NCBI RefSeq assembly: GCF_003609645.1 | Contig: NZ_MCIB01000013.1 | Span: 1-57,294 of the forward strand | Source: Thermohalobacter berrensis | Lineage (GTDB): Bacteria > Bacillota > Clostridia > Tissierellales > Thermohalobacteraceae | DNA length: 57,294 nt | Direction: 5' to 3' | Part shown: positions 34,421 through 43,386 of the stretch, one piece after another | How positions within the stretch are numbered: position 1 is the first letter of the stretch | Layout of the letters: every line of letters starts with the position of its first letter | The notes under the pieces: generated by a model | Databases searched by the model: none | What the model was told of the DNA's origin: nothing | What the model saw: only the letters and a program-made list of their open reading frames with translations | Translations under genes and position numbers: made by a program

Positions 34421-34545
34421 TTTTCCTTGTTAAAACAACAAGGAATTAAAAATTAAAAATGGAAAATGTAAAATAGACTAATTAAAAGCCAAAGGCTTTT
34501 AATTTTTAATTTTAATTGTAAATTTTAAATTATTGCGAAGCAATA
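34421..34545. repeat. AT-rich palindromic insert inside the tRNA cluster
   Basis: A 125-base insert separates tRNA-Val from tRNA-Asp, whereas the other tRNAs are 3-5 bases apart. It contains ATTAAAAGCC/GGCTTTTAAT as a hairpin core flanked by imperfect complementary A/T tracts, then a second hairpin ATTGCGAAGCAAT (34532-34544). It looks like a small MITE-type insertion. Confidence 0.5.
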
Positions 34546-34548
34546 TGT

Positions 34549-34625
34549 GGCCCGGTAGTTCAGTTGGTTAGAATGCCAGCCTGTCACGCTGGAGGTCGAG
34601 GGTTCGAGTCCCTTCCGGGTCGCCA
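34549..34625 (+). tRNA. tRNA-Asp (anticodon GTC)
   Basis: Acceptor GGCCCGG pairs with CCGGGTC, discriminator G, CCA encoded. The anticodon loop CTGTCAC gives GTC. Confidence 0.96.
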
Positions 34626-34630
34626 TCTTT

Positions 34631-34706
34631 GCTGGCGTAGCTCAATTGGTAGAGCAGCTGACTTGTAATCAGCAGGTTATCGGTTCAAGTCCGATCGCCA
34701 GCTCCA
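34631..34706 (+). tRNA. tRNA-Thr (anticodon TGT)
   Basis: Acceptor GCTGGCG pairs with CGCCAGC, discriminator T, CCA encoded. The anticodon loop CTTGTAA gives TGT. Confidence 0.96.
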
Positions 34707-34710
34707 ACTA

Positions 34711-34752
34711 AAAAGACCTAGGACTTTTAAGGAAAGTCCTAGGTCTTTTTTA
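34711..34752. terminator. Bidirectional terminator between the tRNAs and the helicase-loader gene
   Basis: AAAAGACCTAGGACTTT and AAAGTCCTAGGTCTTTT form a long perfect stem with T on one side and A on the other, so it can serve both strands. Confidence 0.9.
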
Positions 34753-34759
34753 TTTATTT

Positions 34760-35746
34760 TTATTTATCCCATCTTAAATCAGGCCCATAGAATTTTAGAG
34801 GTGAAAACTTGCTGAATATCCTTGAGAAAATTCTATCTGTATAGGTTTCTGCAATTTCCTTTGGAGAAAGGTTAGTAGATATTATATTCTTTTTTCCTTT
34901 GATTAGTCTAGAGTTTACAATATTAAATATTTCAGTATTTGTAAATGTGTTTGTAAGCTCTGTACCTAAATCATCTATTATTAAAAGATCTGCATCAAAT
35001 AAAAGGTCATATTCTGACATATCTACACCTTCATTTGTCTTCTTTCTAAACTTATGGTTCTCAACTATTTCAAGTATTTTAAAAGCTGTCTGATATAGAA
35101 CGATTTTACCTTTATCTAATAATGCCTTAGCAATACAGTTACACATAAAGGTCTTACCAAGTCCTGTAGTTCCATAAAAAAGTAGGTTTTCTTCGTTGTC
35201 CTCATCAAAATTAATAACAAATCCCTCGCAAATGGTTAAAATCTTTTCCATATTTTGTCTAGGAGTAAATTTTTCACTACCATAGGGTTTATCAGAAAAA
35301 ATTGTTATATTAAAGCTTTGAAAATTTTCCTTATATAACACATGTTCTAAATTAGACATTTTATAAGCCCTGTTTATAAGGGCTTGTTTAAAACAACTAC
35401 ATTTTTTTCCATTATCTAGATACCCAGTATCTTTGCACTTATTACATTCATAATTAACATCAAGATATTCAAGGGGTATATTATTTTCAGTAAGTAGTAT
35501 AGCCTTTTCTCTTTTTAAGTTTTCCATTTTCTTTTTTATTTCTTCAACTTTTTCTTCATAGGAATCTGGATTTTTCAAAATAGCTTTTGAAATTAAAAGT
35601 CCCGTTTCTGAAATTCTTTCATCTATCTCTTTAATCCTAGGGACTTTAGCATAAACTTCTTCCTTTCTTAACTTTTGGTCATGTAAAGCCTTATTTCTTT
35701 TTGCTTCATATTCTCTTAATATTTCTTTTATAATTTTTTTATTCAT
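34760..35746 (-). CDS. DnaC/DnaI-like helicase loader ATPase
   Basis: This protein has 328 residues. The N-terminal part (about 1-130) holds helices and a zinc-binding CNKCKDTGYLDNGKKCSC motif, as in DnaI. The AAA+ domain (about 135-328) has Walker A FYGTTGLGKTFMCN and Walker B LLIIDDLGTE, with a late arginine-rich DRIFSRIFSKF. It loads the DnaB helicase onto DNA. It is encoded 27 bases after the DnaD-domain gene on the minus strand, a common pair in Clostridia. The start is ATG, with GGAGGAT upstream. Confidence 0.9.
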   Translation of the reverse strand: MNKKIIKEILREYEAKRNKALHDQKLRKEEVYAKVPRIKEIDERISETGLLISKAILKNPDSYEEKVEEIKKKMENLKREKAILLTENNIPLEYLDVNYECNKCKDTGYLDNGKKCSCFKQALINRAYKMSNLEHVLYKENFQSFNITIFSDKPYGSEKFTPRQNMEKILTICEGFVINFDEDNEENLLFYGTTGLGKTFMCNCIAKALLDKGKIVLYQTAFKILEIVENHKFRKKTNEGVDMSEYDLLFDADLLIIDDLGTELTNTFTNTEIFNIVNSRLIKGKKNIISTNLSPKEIAETYTDRIFSRIFSKFSPLKFYGPDLRWDK

Positions 35747-35773
35747 AAATTATCCTCCTCGATATTAGAGGTA

Positions 35774-36874
35774 TTATTCTTGTTTTTCAAAAAGGTTACC
35801 AAGACCTTTTTTTCTCATTTTTTCTTCGAAATTTTTCCTTATTTTCTCTTCCAATTCCTCTGCGGTATATTTAGATGTTGTCTGCTCAAAATTATGAAAC
35901 TTTGTTTTAACTTTTCTTTTAGTTTGTTTATTTGAGTTTTTAGAAACTGGTTTATCTTTTTCTTCTATTTCATCCACAGATTTTATTCCTTTTTTATACC
36001 AGGAATTAAGAATTCCATTAATATAATTAATACTTGGATTAGAAGTATTTTTTGTTTTTTCAAAGGCTTTAAGGACTATATCCATACTAAAATTCCACTC
36101 ATCAAACCATTTATCGATAGTAGCTTTTTCTGATTCACTTGGAGGTCTAAAACTATAACCTAAGGCCTTCATTATTCTTTGGTATCTATAGTGCTTATCA
36201 TTATTTTGTTTAAGATAACTTTCTAAAGCTTCAACATTGGTTATTTTCATGTCATACCAATTTCTTATAATACCATGGACATAGTTAACATTCTTTTTGT
36301 TCCTTTTTTCAACAGAATAATAATATGCTCTAACTATTAAATTTGGACTCATATTGTAATTATACATCCATTCTAATATTTTCTTCTTCTCATTAGGTAC
36401 TAAAGGTCTTTTTATGATTTCACTTATTGAATAAAACATTTCTTGAATACTCGGTATCCTATTTGCTTCTAATAAATCTTCCACACTACAAGTATAAAGT
36501 TTTTTCTGTTCTTCTTTGTTATCTTTAGATGTAATAGGTCTAAAGTTATTTTTAATATATAGTTGCTTCAGATTTAGAAATTCCACCATATAATCATACT
36601 CATTGCCATTTTCCTTTTTATGTTTTTTTATTATTCCCTTTTGTTCCCAAAAGTCCCATGCCTTTAAAACATCAGATAAAGGTATATTTAAATGTTTTGC
36701 AATTGTTTCATTGTTTACTTCAATATTACTATCTTTATCATTGGCATACTTATACCCCAACAAGTACACTTTTACATATGTACCATCTGCCATTGGCATA
36801 AAATCGTTTATAAATATATTTTCAATTGGAGTATCGCCTAAATCAATATCTGTAGTTTCTTTAAAAAAAGACAA
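35774..36874 (-). CDS. DnaD domain replication initiation protein
   Basis: This protein has 366 residues. A winged-helix N-terminal domain (about 1-115, with IAKHLNIPLSDVLKAWDFW) is followed by two DnaD C-terminal repeats (about 145-210 and 225-290). Both repeats end in YVHGIIRNWYD or YINGILNSWYK, the YxxxILxxW DnaD/DnaB2 motif. A basic, probably disordered tail closes it. It bridges DnaA at the origin to helicase loading together with the downstream DnaC-like protein. The frame opens at a GTG (36883) lying inside the GAAGGTGAGG ribosome binding site, so the TTG at 36874 is the likelier start. Confidence 0.87.
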   Translation of the reverse strand: MSFFKETTDIDLGDTPIENIFINDFMPMADGTYVKVYLLGYKYANDKDSNIEVNNETIAKHLNIPLSDVLKAWDFWEQKGIIKKHKKENGNEYDYMVEFLNLKQLYIKNNFRPITSKDNKEEQKKLYTCSVEDLLEANRIPSIQEMFYSISEIIKRPLVPNEKKKILEWMYNYNMSPNLIVRAYYYSVEKRNKKNVNYVHGIIRNWYDMKITNVEALESYLKQNNDKHYRYQRIMKALGYSFRPPSESEKATIDKWFDEWNFSMDIVLKAFEKTKNTSNPSINYINGILNSWYKKGIKSVDEIEEKDKPVSKNSNKQTKRKVKTKFHNFEQTTSKYTAEELEEKIRKNFEEKMRKKGLGNLFEKQE

Positions 36875-37035
36875 AATCCTCACCTTCCAAGACTTGTATT
36901 TATCAAATATTATATCATATCAGGATATATAAATTTATATCAAAGTTATAGAATTATGACAAGTTATATCTACATATATGTAACTATATAGAATAATTGG
37001 TAAAAATATATTTTTTATGATTGGAGAGGATACTT

Positions 37036-38529
37036 GTGTATTATATCCTTAAAAGACTTTTCAAAAAAGTTTTATCACTTTTAATTATTACAGTTTTGCC
37101 TATAATTATATATCTATACATACCAGAAGATATTAAATATACTTTTAATTTAGATAGAGTTAATCAAATAAACAAATATAATATAGTAGCGGATTTTAAT
37201 CCACAAAACAAAGAAATAGAAATAAATACTAAAATAACATTTGTTAATATAGCAGATAAACCATTAGATAAAATCTTTTTACACCTATATCCTAATACAT
37301 TTAGTTCAAAAGATAAAGTGCCTTACTATAACCATGAAATGGAAGAGGCATATCCTAAAGGATTTAACCCAGGATATGTAAAGGTAAAAGAGGTAAAAGT
37401 TAATAATAGCTCAGCTAACTTTAAGATAATAGGAAAAAATCAAAGTATCTTAATGATAAAATTAAAAAAACCTATTAAAAGGAATAATAAAAGGATTATA
37501 GATATAAAATGTAATGTAAAGATTCCCAACTCAAGGGGACGGTTTGGATATGGGAACTTTACATATAATATAACAAATTGGTATCCCATAGTAGCTGTTT
37601 ATGATAATGAAGGATGGAATCTAGATCCCTATCATAAAGTGGGAGATCCATTTTATAGTAATATAAGTAATTATGAAGTTGAGTTTATTACACCAAAGGA
37701 GTATTTTCCGGTTACTACAGGGAAAATAGTTAAAAAGAAAGATAAAGGAACTAAAATACATTACTTTATTAAAGCAAATATGGTGAGGGATTTTGCAGTA
37801 ATAGTTAGTGACAAATTTAAATGTAAAGAAGCCATTGTTGAAGGAATTAAAGTAAGATCCTACTATTTTAATGAAAAATATAGAGATGAAGCCTTAGAAT
37901 ATGCTGTAAATTCCTTGAAAATTTTTAACAAATTATTTGGTAAATATCCATATGATGAATACAAAGTAGTTGCTAGTGATTTTTTTGTAGGGGGAATGGA
38001 ATATCCTAACTTGGTTATGATTGATAATGAGATATATAATTATCAGTCTCCTGATATATTAGAATATATAATAGTGCATGAAACAGCCCATCAATGGTGG
38101 TATGGAGTTGTCGGAAATGATGAAGTGGATGAACCGTGGTTAGATGAAAGCATTACTGAGTATTCTACAATATTATATTATGAAGAAAAGTATGGCAAAA
38201 CTGCAGCAGATTGCATATATAATATAATGATAAAGGATCAATACAAACAATATGCAAAAGGAAAAAATTTAGAGGAAATTATTAATAAGAAAATAGATGA
38301 GTTTACTACTTCAAGAGAATATACAGCTTTAGTTTACCACAGAGGAGCTATGGCACTAGAGGAACTTAGAGAAAATATAGGGGATGAAAAGTTTTTTAAG
38401 ATACTTAGACGATATTATGAAGACTATAAATTTAAGAATGCAACTACTGTTGATTTCATAAAAACATGTAAAACTGTGTTAACAGAAAAGGATGAGGAAT
38501 CAATTAAGGAAATATTATGTTTACAATAA
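37036..38529 (+). CDS. M1 family metallopeptidase (aminopeptidase-like), membrane-anchored
   Basis: This protein has 497 residues. An N-terminal membrane helix (about 8-28) is followed by a beta-rich domain with FNPQNKEIEINTKITFVN, then the catalytic gluzincin domain. GGMEYPNLVM is the GxMEN-like substrate motif; HETAHQWWYGVVGND has the zinc-binding HExxH and is followed by the third ligand in DESITEY. It is shorter than soluble aminopeptidase N, as in the membrane-anchored Clostridia forms. It probably acts outside the membrane. The GTG at 37036 is preferred because GGAGAGGA lies five bases upstream; the frame opens at 37021. Confidence 0.87.
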   Translation: MYYILKRLFKKVLSLLIITVLPIIIYLYIPEDIKYTFNLDRVNQINKYNIVADFNPQNKEIEINTKITFVNIADKPLDKIFLHLYPNTFSSKDKVPYYNHEMEEAYPKGFNPGYVKVKEVKVNNSSANFKIIGKNQSILMIKLKKPIKRNNKRIIDIKCNVKIPNSRGRFGYGNFTYNITNWYPIVAVYDNEGWNLDPYHKVGDPFYSNISNYEVEFITPKEYFPVTTGKIVKKKDKGTKIHYFIKANMVRDFAVIVSDKFKCKEAIVEGIKVRSYYFNEKYRDEALEYAVNSLKIFNKLFGKYPYDEYKVVASDFFVGGMEYPNLVMIDNEIYNYQSPDILEYIIVHETAHQWWYGVVGNDEVDEPWLDESITEYSTILYYEEKYGKTAADCIYNIMIKDQYKQYAKGKNLEEIINKKIDEFTTSREYTALVYHRGAMALEELRENIGDEKFFKILRRYYEDYKFKNATTVDFIKTCKTVLTEKDEESIKEILCLQ

Positions 38530-38566
38530 ACATACAAAACAAATAAGAATTTTTCAAAAAATTGTT

Positions 38567-38627
38567 GCTTGACAATTTTGTTATGATATAATTTTAAAAG
38601 AGAGCTAATGTTACAATTATATTACAT
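38567..38627 (+). promoter_or_regulatory. M23 peptidase promoter with WalR-type box
   Basis: TATAAT (38585-38590) with an extended TG and a weak TTGCTT -35 marks the promoter. Downstream, on the opposite strand, TGTAAT-N5-TGTAAC (38626-38610) matches the WalR consensus TGTWAH-N5-TGTWAH exactly. A site just after the start of transcription would favour repression. Confidence 0.6.
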
Positions 38628-38668
38628 AAATATTAAAAAAGTGTTTAGACTGAGGAAGGGGCTCTAAA

Positions 38669-40096
38669 ATGAACACTTCAAGTTCAACTAAACGTAAGGA
38701 ACATTTAAATAAGTTGATTGAAAAAGCTAGAAGTTTATCATTAAAAAAGAAAATAGCAATTACATTAGTTTTAGTTCTAGCTATTGCAGGAACAGTGTTT
38801 TTAGTAAAGGATATTCAACATAAGTTGTACACAAGAGCATACAAAGTATATTGTAATGAAAAATTAATAGGAGTTGTTAGAGAAAAAAGTCTAGTTAAAG
38901 ATATAGTAAATGATATAAAAGTAGAGTCTTCAAAGGATTATGGGGTTAATGTGAATATTAGAGAAGATAAACTAAAATATGAGGAGTCCCATGCTGAAGA
39001 TAATGAACTAACATCAAAGAAGGAACTAAGACAAAATATTTTAAAGGATTTAAAGTTATACGTTAGTGCTTATGCAATAGAAGTAGACGGAAAAGAAGTC
39101 GGAATAGTAAAAACAAAGGATTTAGCCCAAAATATTTTGGATAAAGTTAAGGAACCCTATATTAAAGAATCTGAAGATATAAAAGTAGAAGATATAAAGT
39201 TTGTAGAGGATGTAAAAATAGTAAAAAAAGAAGTTCCAATATCTAAAATACAGGAAGATGAAGAGGTTTTAAAGTTTATTAAAAAGGGAACAACTGAAGA
39301 AAAAATACATATAGTAACAAAAGGTGAAAGTTTCTGGTCAATTGCACATAAGTATGGATTGACTGTTAAAGATTTAGAAAAAGCTAATCCCAATAAGGAT
39401 GCTAAACTTATACACCCAGGAGATAAGTTAAGTCTTATTGTACCTAAACCATATATAACAGTTGCAACATATGAAAATGTCAAATATGTAGAGAAGATTC
39501 CATTTGATGTAGAAGTAAAAGAGAGTTCTGCTATGTATAAAGATCAAGTTAGAATAAAAAGAAGAGGAATACCTGGAGAAAAAGAAGTTAAGGCTAAAGT
39601 AATAAAGCATAATGGTATAGAAGTTGCAAAGGAAATTTTAAAAGAAACTATATTATCACAGCCAGTAGCTCAAATAATATTAAAGGGTACTAAAGAGTTA
39701 CCACCATTAAAAGGAACAGGAAGCTTTATTACTCCTACAAGGGGAAGACTTACTTCAGGTTTTGGTTATAGATGGGGAAGAATGCATGAAGGTATAGACC
39801 TAGCAGCAAGAGTAGGTACACCAATAAAAGCAGCAGATGGTGGAGTAGTAACATATGCAGGCTGGAGAGGAAATTATGGGTACATGGTTGAAATTGACCA
39901 TGGAGGTGGATTTAAGACAAGATATGCCCATTGTAGTAAAATATATGTAAAGAAAGGACAAAAGGTTTATAAAGGAAAAACAATAGCTGCTGTAGGAAAT
40001 ACTGGTAGAAGCACAGGTCCTCACCTTCATTTTGAAGTTAGAAAACATGGTGTTCCTCAGAATCCATATAAATATCTAGGAAAAAAATATAGATAA
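38669..40096 (+). CDS. Murein endopeptidase: LysM + G5 + M23 domains
   Basis: This protein has 475 residues: an N-terminal membrane segment (about 27-45), an extracytoplasmic region of repeated alpha/beta structure (about 55-205), a LysM domain (HIVTKGESFWSIAHKYGL, about 212-258), a G5 domain (about 262-345) and a C-terminal M23 peptidase. The peptidase zinc residues are in RMHEGIDLAA, YAHCSKI and GPHLHFEV. It binds and cleaves peptidoglycan crosslinks. Its WalR-type box ties it to the WalRK system encoded 4 kb downstream, which controls wall hydrolases in Bacillus. The start is ATG, with GAGGAAGGGG upstream. Confidence 0.93.
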   Translation: MNTSSSTKRKEHLNKLIEKARSLSLKKKIAITLVLVLAIAGTVFLVKDIQHKLYTRAYKVYCNEKLIGVVREKSLVKDIVNDIKVESSKDYGVNVNIREDKLKYEESHAEDNELTSKKELRQNILKDLKLYVSAYAIEVDGKEVGIVKTKDLAQNILDKVKEPYIKESEDIKVEDIKFVEDVKIVKKEVPISKIQEDEEVLKFIKKGTTEEKIHIVTKGESFWSIAHKYGLTVKDLEKANPNKDAKLIHPGDKLSLIVPKPYITVATYENVKYVEKIPFDVEVKESSAMYKDQVRIKRRGIPGEKEVKAKVIKHNGIEVAKEILKETILSQPVAQIILKGTKELPPLKGTGSFITPTRGRLTSGFGYRWGRMHEGIDLAARVGTPIKAADGGVVTYAGWRGNYGYMVEIDHGGGFKTRYAHCSKIYVKKGQKVYKGKTIAAVGNTGRSTGPHLHFEVRKHGVPQNPYKYLGKKYR

Positions 40097-40104
40097 GAAA
40101 GTAG

Positions 40105-40134
40105 AAGGCTCAGTTAAAGACTGAGCCTTTTATA
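40105..40134. terminator. Bidirectional terminator between the M23 peptidase and subtilase genes
   Basis: AAGGCTCAGT and ACTGAGCCTT pair around TAAAG, followed by TTATATTT. Confidence 0.8.
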
Positions 40135-41401
40135 TTTCTTGATGAAATAATAATAGAAGTATTAAAAATACAGCAATGTTTTCTCCAAAGAAACTTTTAC
40201 TTGTAGGTTTTTGCATAGGCACCCTATTAATTTCCTCTTTAAATAACCTTTCAAGATTAATAATTCCTACTCCTTGGCTTTCATAGTTTTCTTTTAAATC
40301 AATACAAGATCCCATAATCATGGCCTTTGCTTGGTTTGGTGTAAGATCCTTATATTTATCATATAATAAAGCACAAGCTCCAGAAACTAAAGGTGTTGCC
40401 ATTGATGTTCCACTTAATGATAGATATTCATCAGGTTTTTTATTAGAAAGTGACATTATATCAACACCTGGGGCAACTACATCTGGTTTTTTTAATCCTT
40501 CTTTAGTTGGTCCCCTACTTGAAAATGGTGCTATAAAATCATCAGATAATTCAGGAGTTTTATTATCATCAACAGCCCCTACTGTTAAAACTGATGGACT
40601 GGTACCAGGGGAAAGGATGGTTTCTTTAGATGGTCCACTATTACCAGCAGCAGTAATTACTGTAATACCTGCATTGATTGCCTCTTCAACAGCATTAACT
40701 AATGGATCTGATTTTGAAGGATTAGTTGCTGGGGTTCCCAATGAAAGGTTAAGTATTTTTGTATTATAGACATCTTTGGTTTCAATTACCCATTCAATAG
40801 CAGCAACTATATCTGAAGTAGAGCCACTACCAGATTCATCTAATGCTTTTACTGCCAATATGTTGGCATTAGGTGCAATTCCTGCATATTTACCATTAGA
40901 AGAATAACCATTTGATGCTATAATACCTGCAACATGTGTTCCATGTCCATTGTCATCATAGGGTTTAGCTTTGTCATTAACAAAATCTTTAAAACCAACT
41001 ATCCTATTTTTAGGCTTAACTAAATCATTATGGGGTGATACCCCTGTATCTATTACTGCGATTGTTACTCCTTCACCATTATATCCTTCTTCAATAGGAA
41101 AATTTCTATTGATAGAAGCTGTTGCCACATCTAAGAGGGCAAAAACCTTTGAATCAAAAGTTATATAATCAATATCAGGATCTTTTGCAAGCTGATTTAT
41201 TGCATTTGCATCCATATCACATGCAACGCCACCTACCAAAGGAAGATTACGCTTAACCCTTCTGGACATATTAATTACATTACCTAACTTGTTAGAATCA
41301 CCATCCCGTGCTCTTATGATAACTGGAATTTCTTCTTTGGACTTAGAATTAAGTTTAGCGCTTACTATAGGGTCAACCTTATATTTTTTTCGTCTTATCA
41401 T
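40130..41401 (-). CDS. S8 family subtilisin-like serine protease
   Basis: This protein has 423 residues. The catalytic triad is clear: Asp in VIDTGVSPH, His in NGHGTHVAGI and Ser in LSGTSMATPLVSGA, with the oxyanion Asn in ITAAGNSGPS. An N-terminal propeptide-like region (about 1-95, with IPVIIRARD and VACDMDANA) is present, but no signal peptide. A hydrophobic C-terminal stretch (VFLILLLLF) could anchor it. It is therefore either intracellular or exported by an unusual route. The ATG at 41401 follows TAGGTAGGTGA; a GTG three codons earlier is inside that ribosome binding site. Confidence 0.92.
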   Translation of the reverse strand: MIRRKKYKVDPIVSAKLNSKSKEEIPVIIRARDGDSNKLGNVINMSRRVKRNLPLVGGVACDMDANAINQLAKDPDIDYITFDSKVFALLDVATASINRNFPIEEGYNGEGVTIAVIDTGVSPHNDLVKPKNRIVGFKDFVNDKAKPYDDNGHGTHVAGIIASNGYSSNGKYAGIAPNANILAVKALDESGSGSTSDIVAAIEWVIETKDVYNTKILNLSLGTPATNPSKSDPLVNAVEEAINAGITVITAAGNSGPSKETILSPGTSPSVLTVGAVDDNKTPELSDDFIAPFSSRGPTKEGLKKPDVVAPGVDIMSLSNKKPDEYLSLSGTSMATPLVSGACALLYDKYKDLTPNQAKAMIMGSCIDLKENYESQGVGIINLERLFKEEINRVPMQKPTSKSFFGENIAVFLILLLLFHQEI

Positions 41402-41410
41402 AGAATTCAC

Positions 41411-41745
41411 CTACCTATGTTTTTAATCTATGCACCATGAAACTAAAAGGTTATTAAAATTCCCAATTAAAATATAAAAACCACTTATTATACAATTATG
41501 AAAATTATCAAGTAAGCGTGCATATTCATATAATGAAGATATATAAAAAAATCGAGCAAAGCTGGATTCCCCTAGGGTAACTTAAAGTTTTTCATAATAC
41601 TTAAATACAGTATTTATCTTTATTTCAGTAATGCCTTGAAATATACCCTCTTAGATAATAAAAAATTTCCAATGAAGTTTACATAATATTATGCTATAAT
41701 AAACTTGTCCCCTCATATACATAGAAATAAGAGAGGGGGACTAAA
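41411..41745. other. Divergent intergenic region
   Basis: About 335 AT-rich bases lie between the subtilase and the peptidase MA gene. A TATAAT at about 41696 lies 49 bases before the next start, without a good -35. No small gene or strong hairpin is seen. Confidence 0.4.
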
Positions 41746-42570
41746 ATGATTTATTTATTAAATTCTACTTTTAGTAAAATACTTGCATTTACTTTAATAG
41801 TTATATTAATGTTTCTTGTGGTTTCAGATAAATTGTTTGGATTTATAAAGATTTCCCTTTATCCAATATTGAAAAACATTGAAAAATATAGGATACTAAG
41901 TAGTGTAAAAGAATATAAAAAATTAGAAACTAAACATTTCACTATAAGATATAATGATGGGAATTTTGAAACAGCTAAACTAACTGGAGAAATTGCAGAA
42001 AAATACTATGATGAAGTTTGTTCTATGTTTGACTACCATACTACTGAAAAAAGTGATATTATAATATATAATGATGGCAAAAAACTAATGGAAAATACTA
42101 GGATAAATAAAGATATACCACCTTTAGGTGTTTACTATGGTGGAGTAATAAATATACTTTCACCTGAACATTGGATAAAAGATAAAGAGAATTTTGCAAT
42201 AATATATGAAAAGAAAGGACCAGTTGTACATGAATTTGCCCATCTAATAGTAGATAAAATAACTAACGGAAATTATCCAATGTGGTTAACAGAGGGAATA
42301 GCATTATATACAGAATATAAGCTAACAGGCTTTGAGTGGAGAAGGGACTTAAAAAATAGTAGAGATATTACTATAGAACAGCTAAATAATAATTTCTATA
42401 GTATTAATCAGAGTAAAGCATATAGAAAATCCTTTGTAATTGTAAACAAGATTTCTAAAAATTGGGGATTTGATAAAATCACATTATTGCTAGATGTTTT
42501 AGGTGAAGGAAATAATATAAGACATTCTGCAAAAGCCGTATTAAAAGTAAATTTATATGATATAGATTAA
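41746..42570 (+). CDS. Peptidase MA family metallohydrolase
   Basis: This protein has 274 residues. A membrane helix (about 8-30) precedes an extracytoplasmic gluzincin domain with the zinc site VVHEFAHLIVD and third-ligand region WLTEGIALYTEY. It resembles the peptidase MA-like family, small M1-related proteins of Clostridia. The substrate is unknown. GAGAGGGGG lies ahead of the ATG. It is a single gene ended by a hairpin at 42571. Confidence 0.82.
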   Translation: MIYLLNSTFSKILAFTLIVILMFLVVSDKLFGFIKISLYPILKNIEKYRILSSVKEYKKLETKHFTIRYNDGNFETAKLTGEIAEKYYDEVCSMFDYHTTEKSDIIIYNDGKKLMENTRINKDIPPLGVYYGGVINILSPEHWIKDKENFAIIYEKKGPVVHEFAHLIVDKITNGNYPMWLTEGIALYTEYKLTGFEWRRDLKNSRDITIEQLNNNFYSINQSKAYRKSFVIVNKISKNWGFDKITLLLDVLGEGNNIRHSAKAVLKVNLYDID

Positions 42571-42604
42571 ATATTGAAGTCAACCACTTGGTTGACTTCA
42601 ATAT
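42571..42604 (+). terminator. Hairpin after the peptidase MA gene
   Basis: ATATTGAAGTCAACC and GGTTGACTTCAATAT form a 15-bp perfect stem with a four-base loop. It has no strong T-run, so it may act as a weak terminator or an RNA-stability element. Confidence 0.6.
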
Positions 42605-42697
42605 TCATTTAAACTAATGAAGGAAAGTTCTATATATATGTAGAATAATAATATAACTTTACAGAAAATTAATAACCTTTAGATGGGGTGAAGTTTT

Positions 42698-43384
42698 GTG
42701 AATAAAAAGATTTTAGTTGTAGATGATGAAAAGCCAATTGCTGATATATTAAAGTTTAATCTTGAAAAAGAAGGATTTGAGGTAACAACAGCATATGATG
42801 GAGAAAGTGCTGTAAATAAGACTTTAGAGGATCAGCCAGATTTAGTTTTATTAGATATAATGCTTCCTAAGAAGGATGGGTTTCAAGTTTTGAGGGAAAT
42901 AAGAAAGAAGCTTCAGATTCCAATTCTTATGCTTACTGCAAAAGAAGAGGAAGTTGACAAGGTTTTAGGATTAGAGCTTGGTGCAGATGATTATATAACA
43001 AAACCATTTAGTATTAGAGAGCTTATAGCGAGGGTAAAAGCTAATTTAAGAAGAGCTGAAATATCATTAGTAAATGGTAACGAACTTATAGTATCAGACA
43101 GTCTTGTAATTGATTTAAATAAATATGAAGTAAAGAAAGGTAATACTATAATAGAACTTACTTTAAGAGAATTTGAGTTACTAAAGTTTTTAGCTACAAG
43201 AGCTGGACAAGTTTTTTCCAGGGAGAAACTTTTAGAGGAAGTTTGGGGATATGAATATTATGGAGACATAAGAACTGTAGATGTTACTATAAGAAGGTTG
43301 AGAGAAAAAGTAGAAGACGATTCAAGCAACCCTAAGTATGTACTTACGAAAAGAGGGGTAGGATACTACTTCAGGAGGTCCTGA
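42698..43384 (+). CDS. walR: Essential response regulator WalR (YycF)
   Basis: This OmpR-family regulator has 228 residues. The receiver domain has phosphoacceptor Asp53 in [13 protein letters not shown], acidic Asp9 and Asp10, and the KPF lysine. The C-terminal winged helix has the recognition segment [12 protein letters not shown]. With walK it controls peptidoglycan hydrolase genes through TGTWAH-N5-TGTWAH boxes. The start is GTG, with GGGGTGAAG upstream. Its stop lies only two bases before walK. Confidence 0.95.
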   Translation: MNKKILVVDDEKPIADILKFNLEKEGFEVTTAYDGESAVNKTLEDQPDLVLLDIMLPKKDGFQVLREIRKKLQIPILMLTAKEEEVDKVLGLELGADDYITKPFSIRELIARVKANLRRAEISLVNGNELIVSDSLVIDLNKYEVKKGNTIIELTLREFELLKFLATRAGQVFSREKLLEEVWGYEYYGDIRTVDVTIRRLREKVEDDSSNPKYVLTKRGVGYYFRRS

Positions 43385-43386
43385 GA

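Noticed and set aside
34201-34449. Open reading frames across the tRNA cluster
   Set aside because: They are translations of tRNA sequence.
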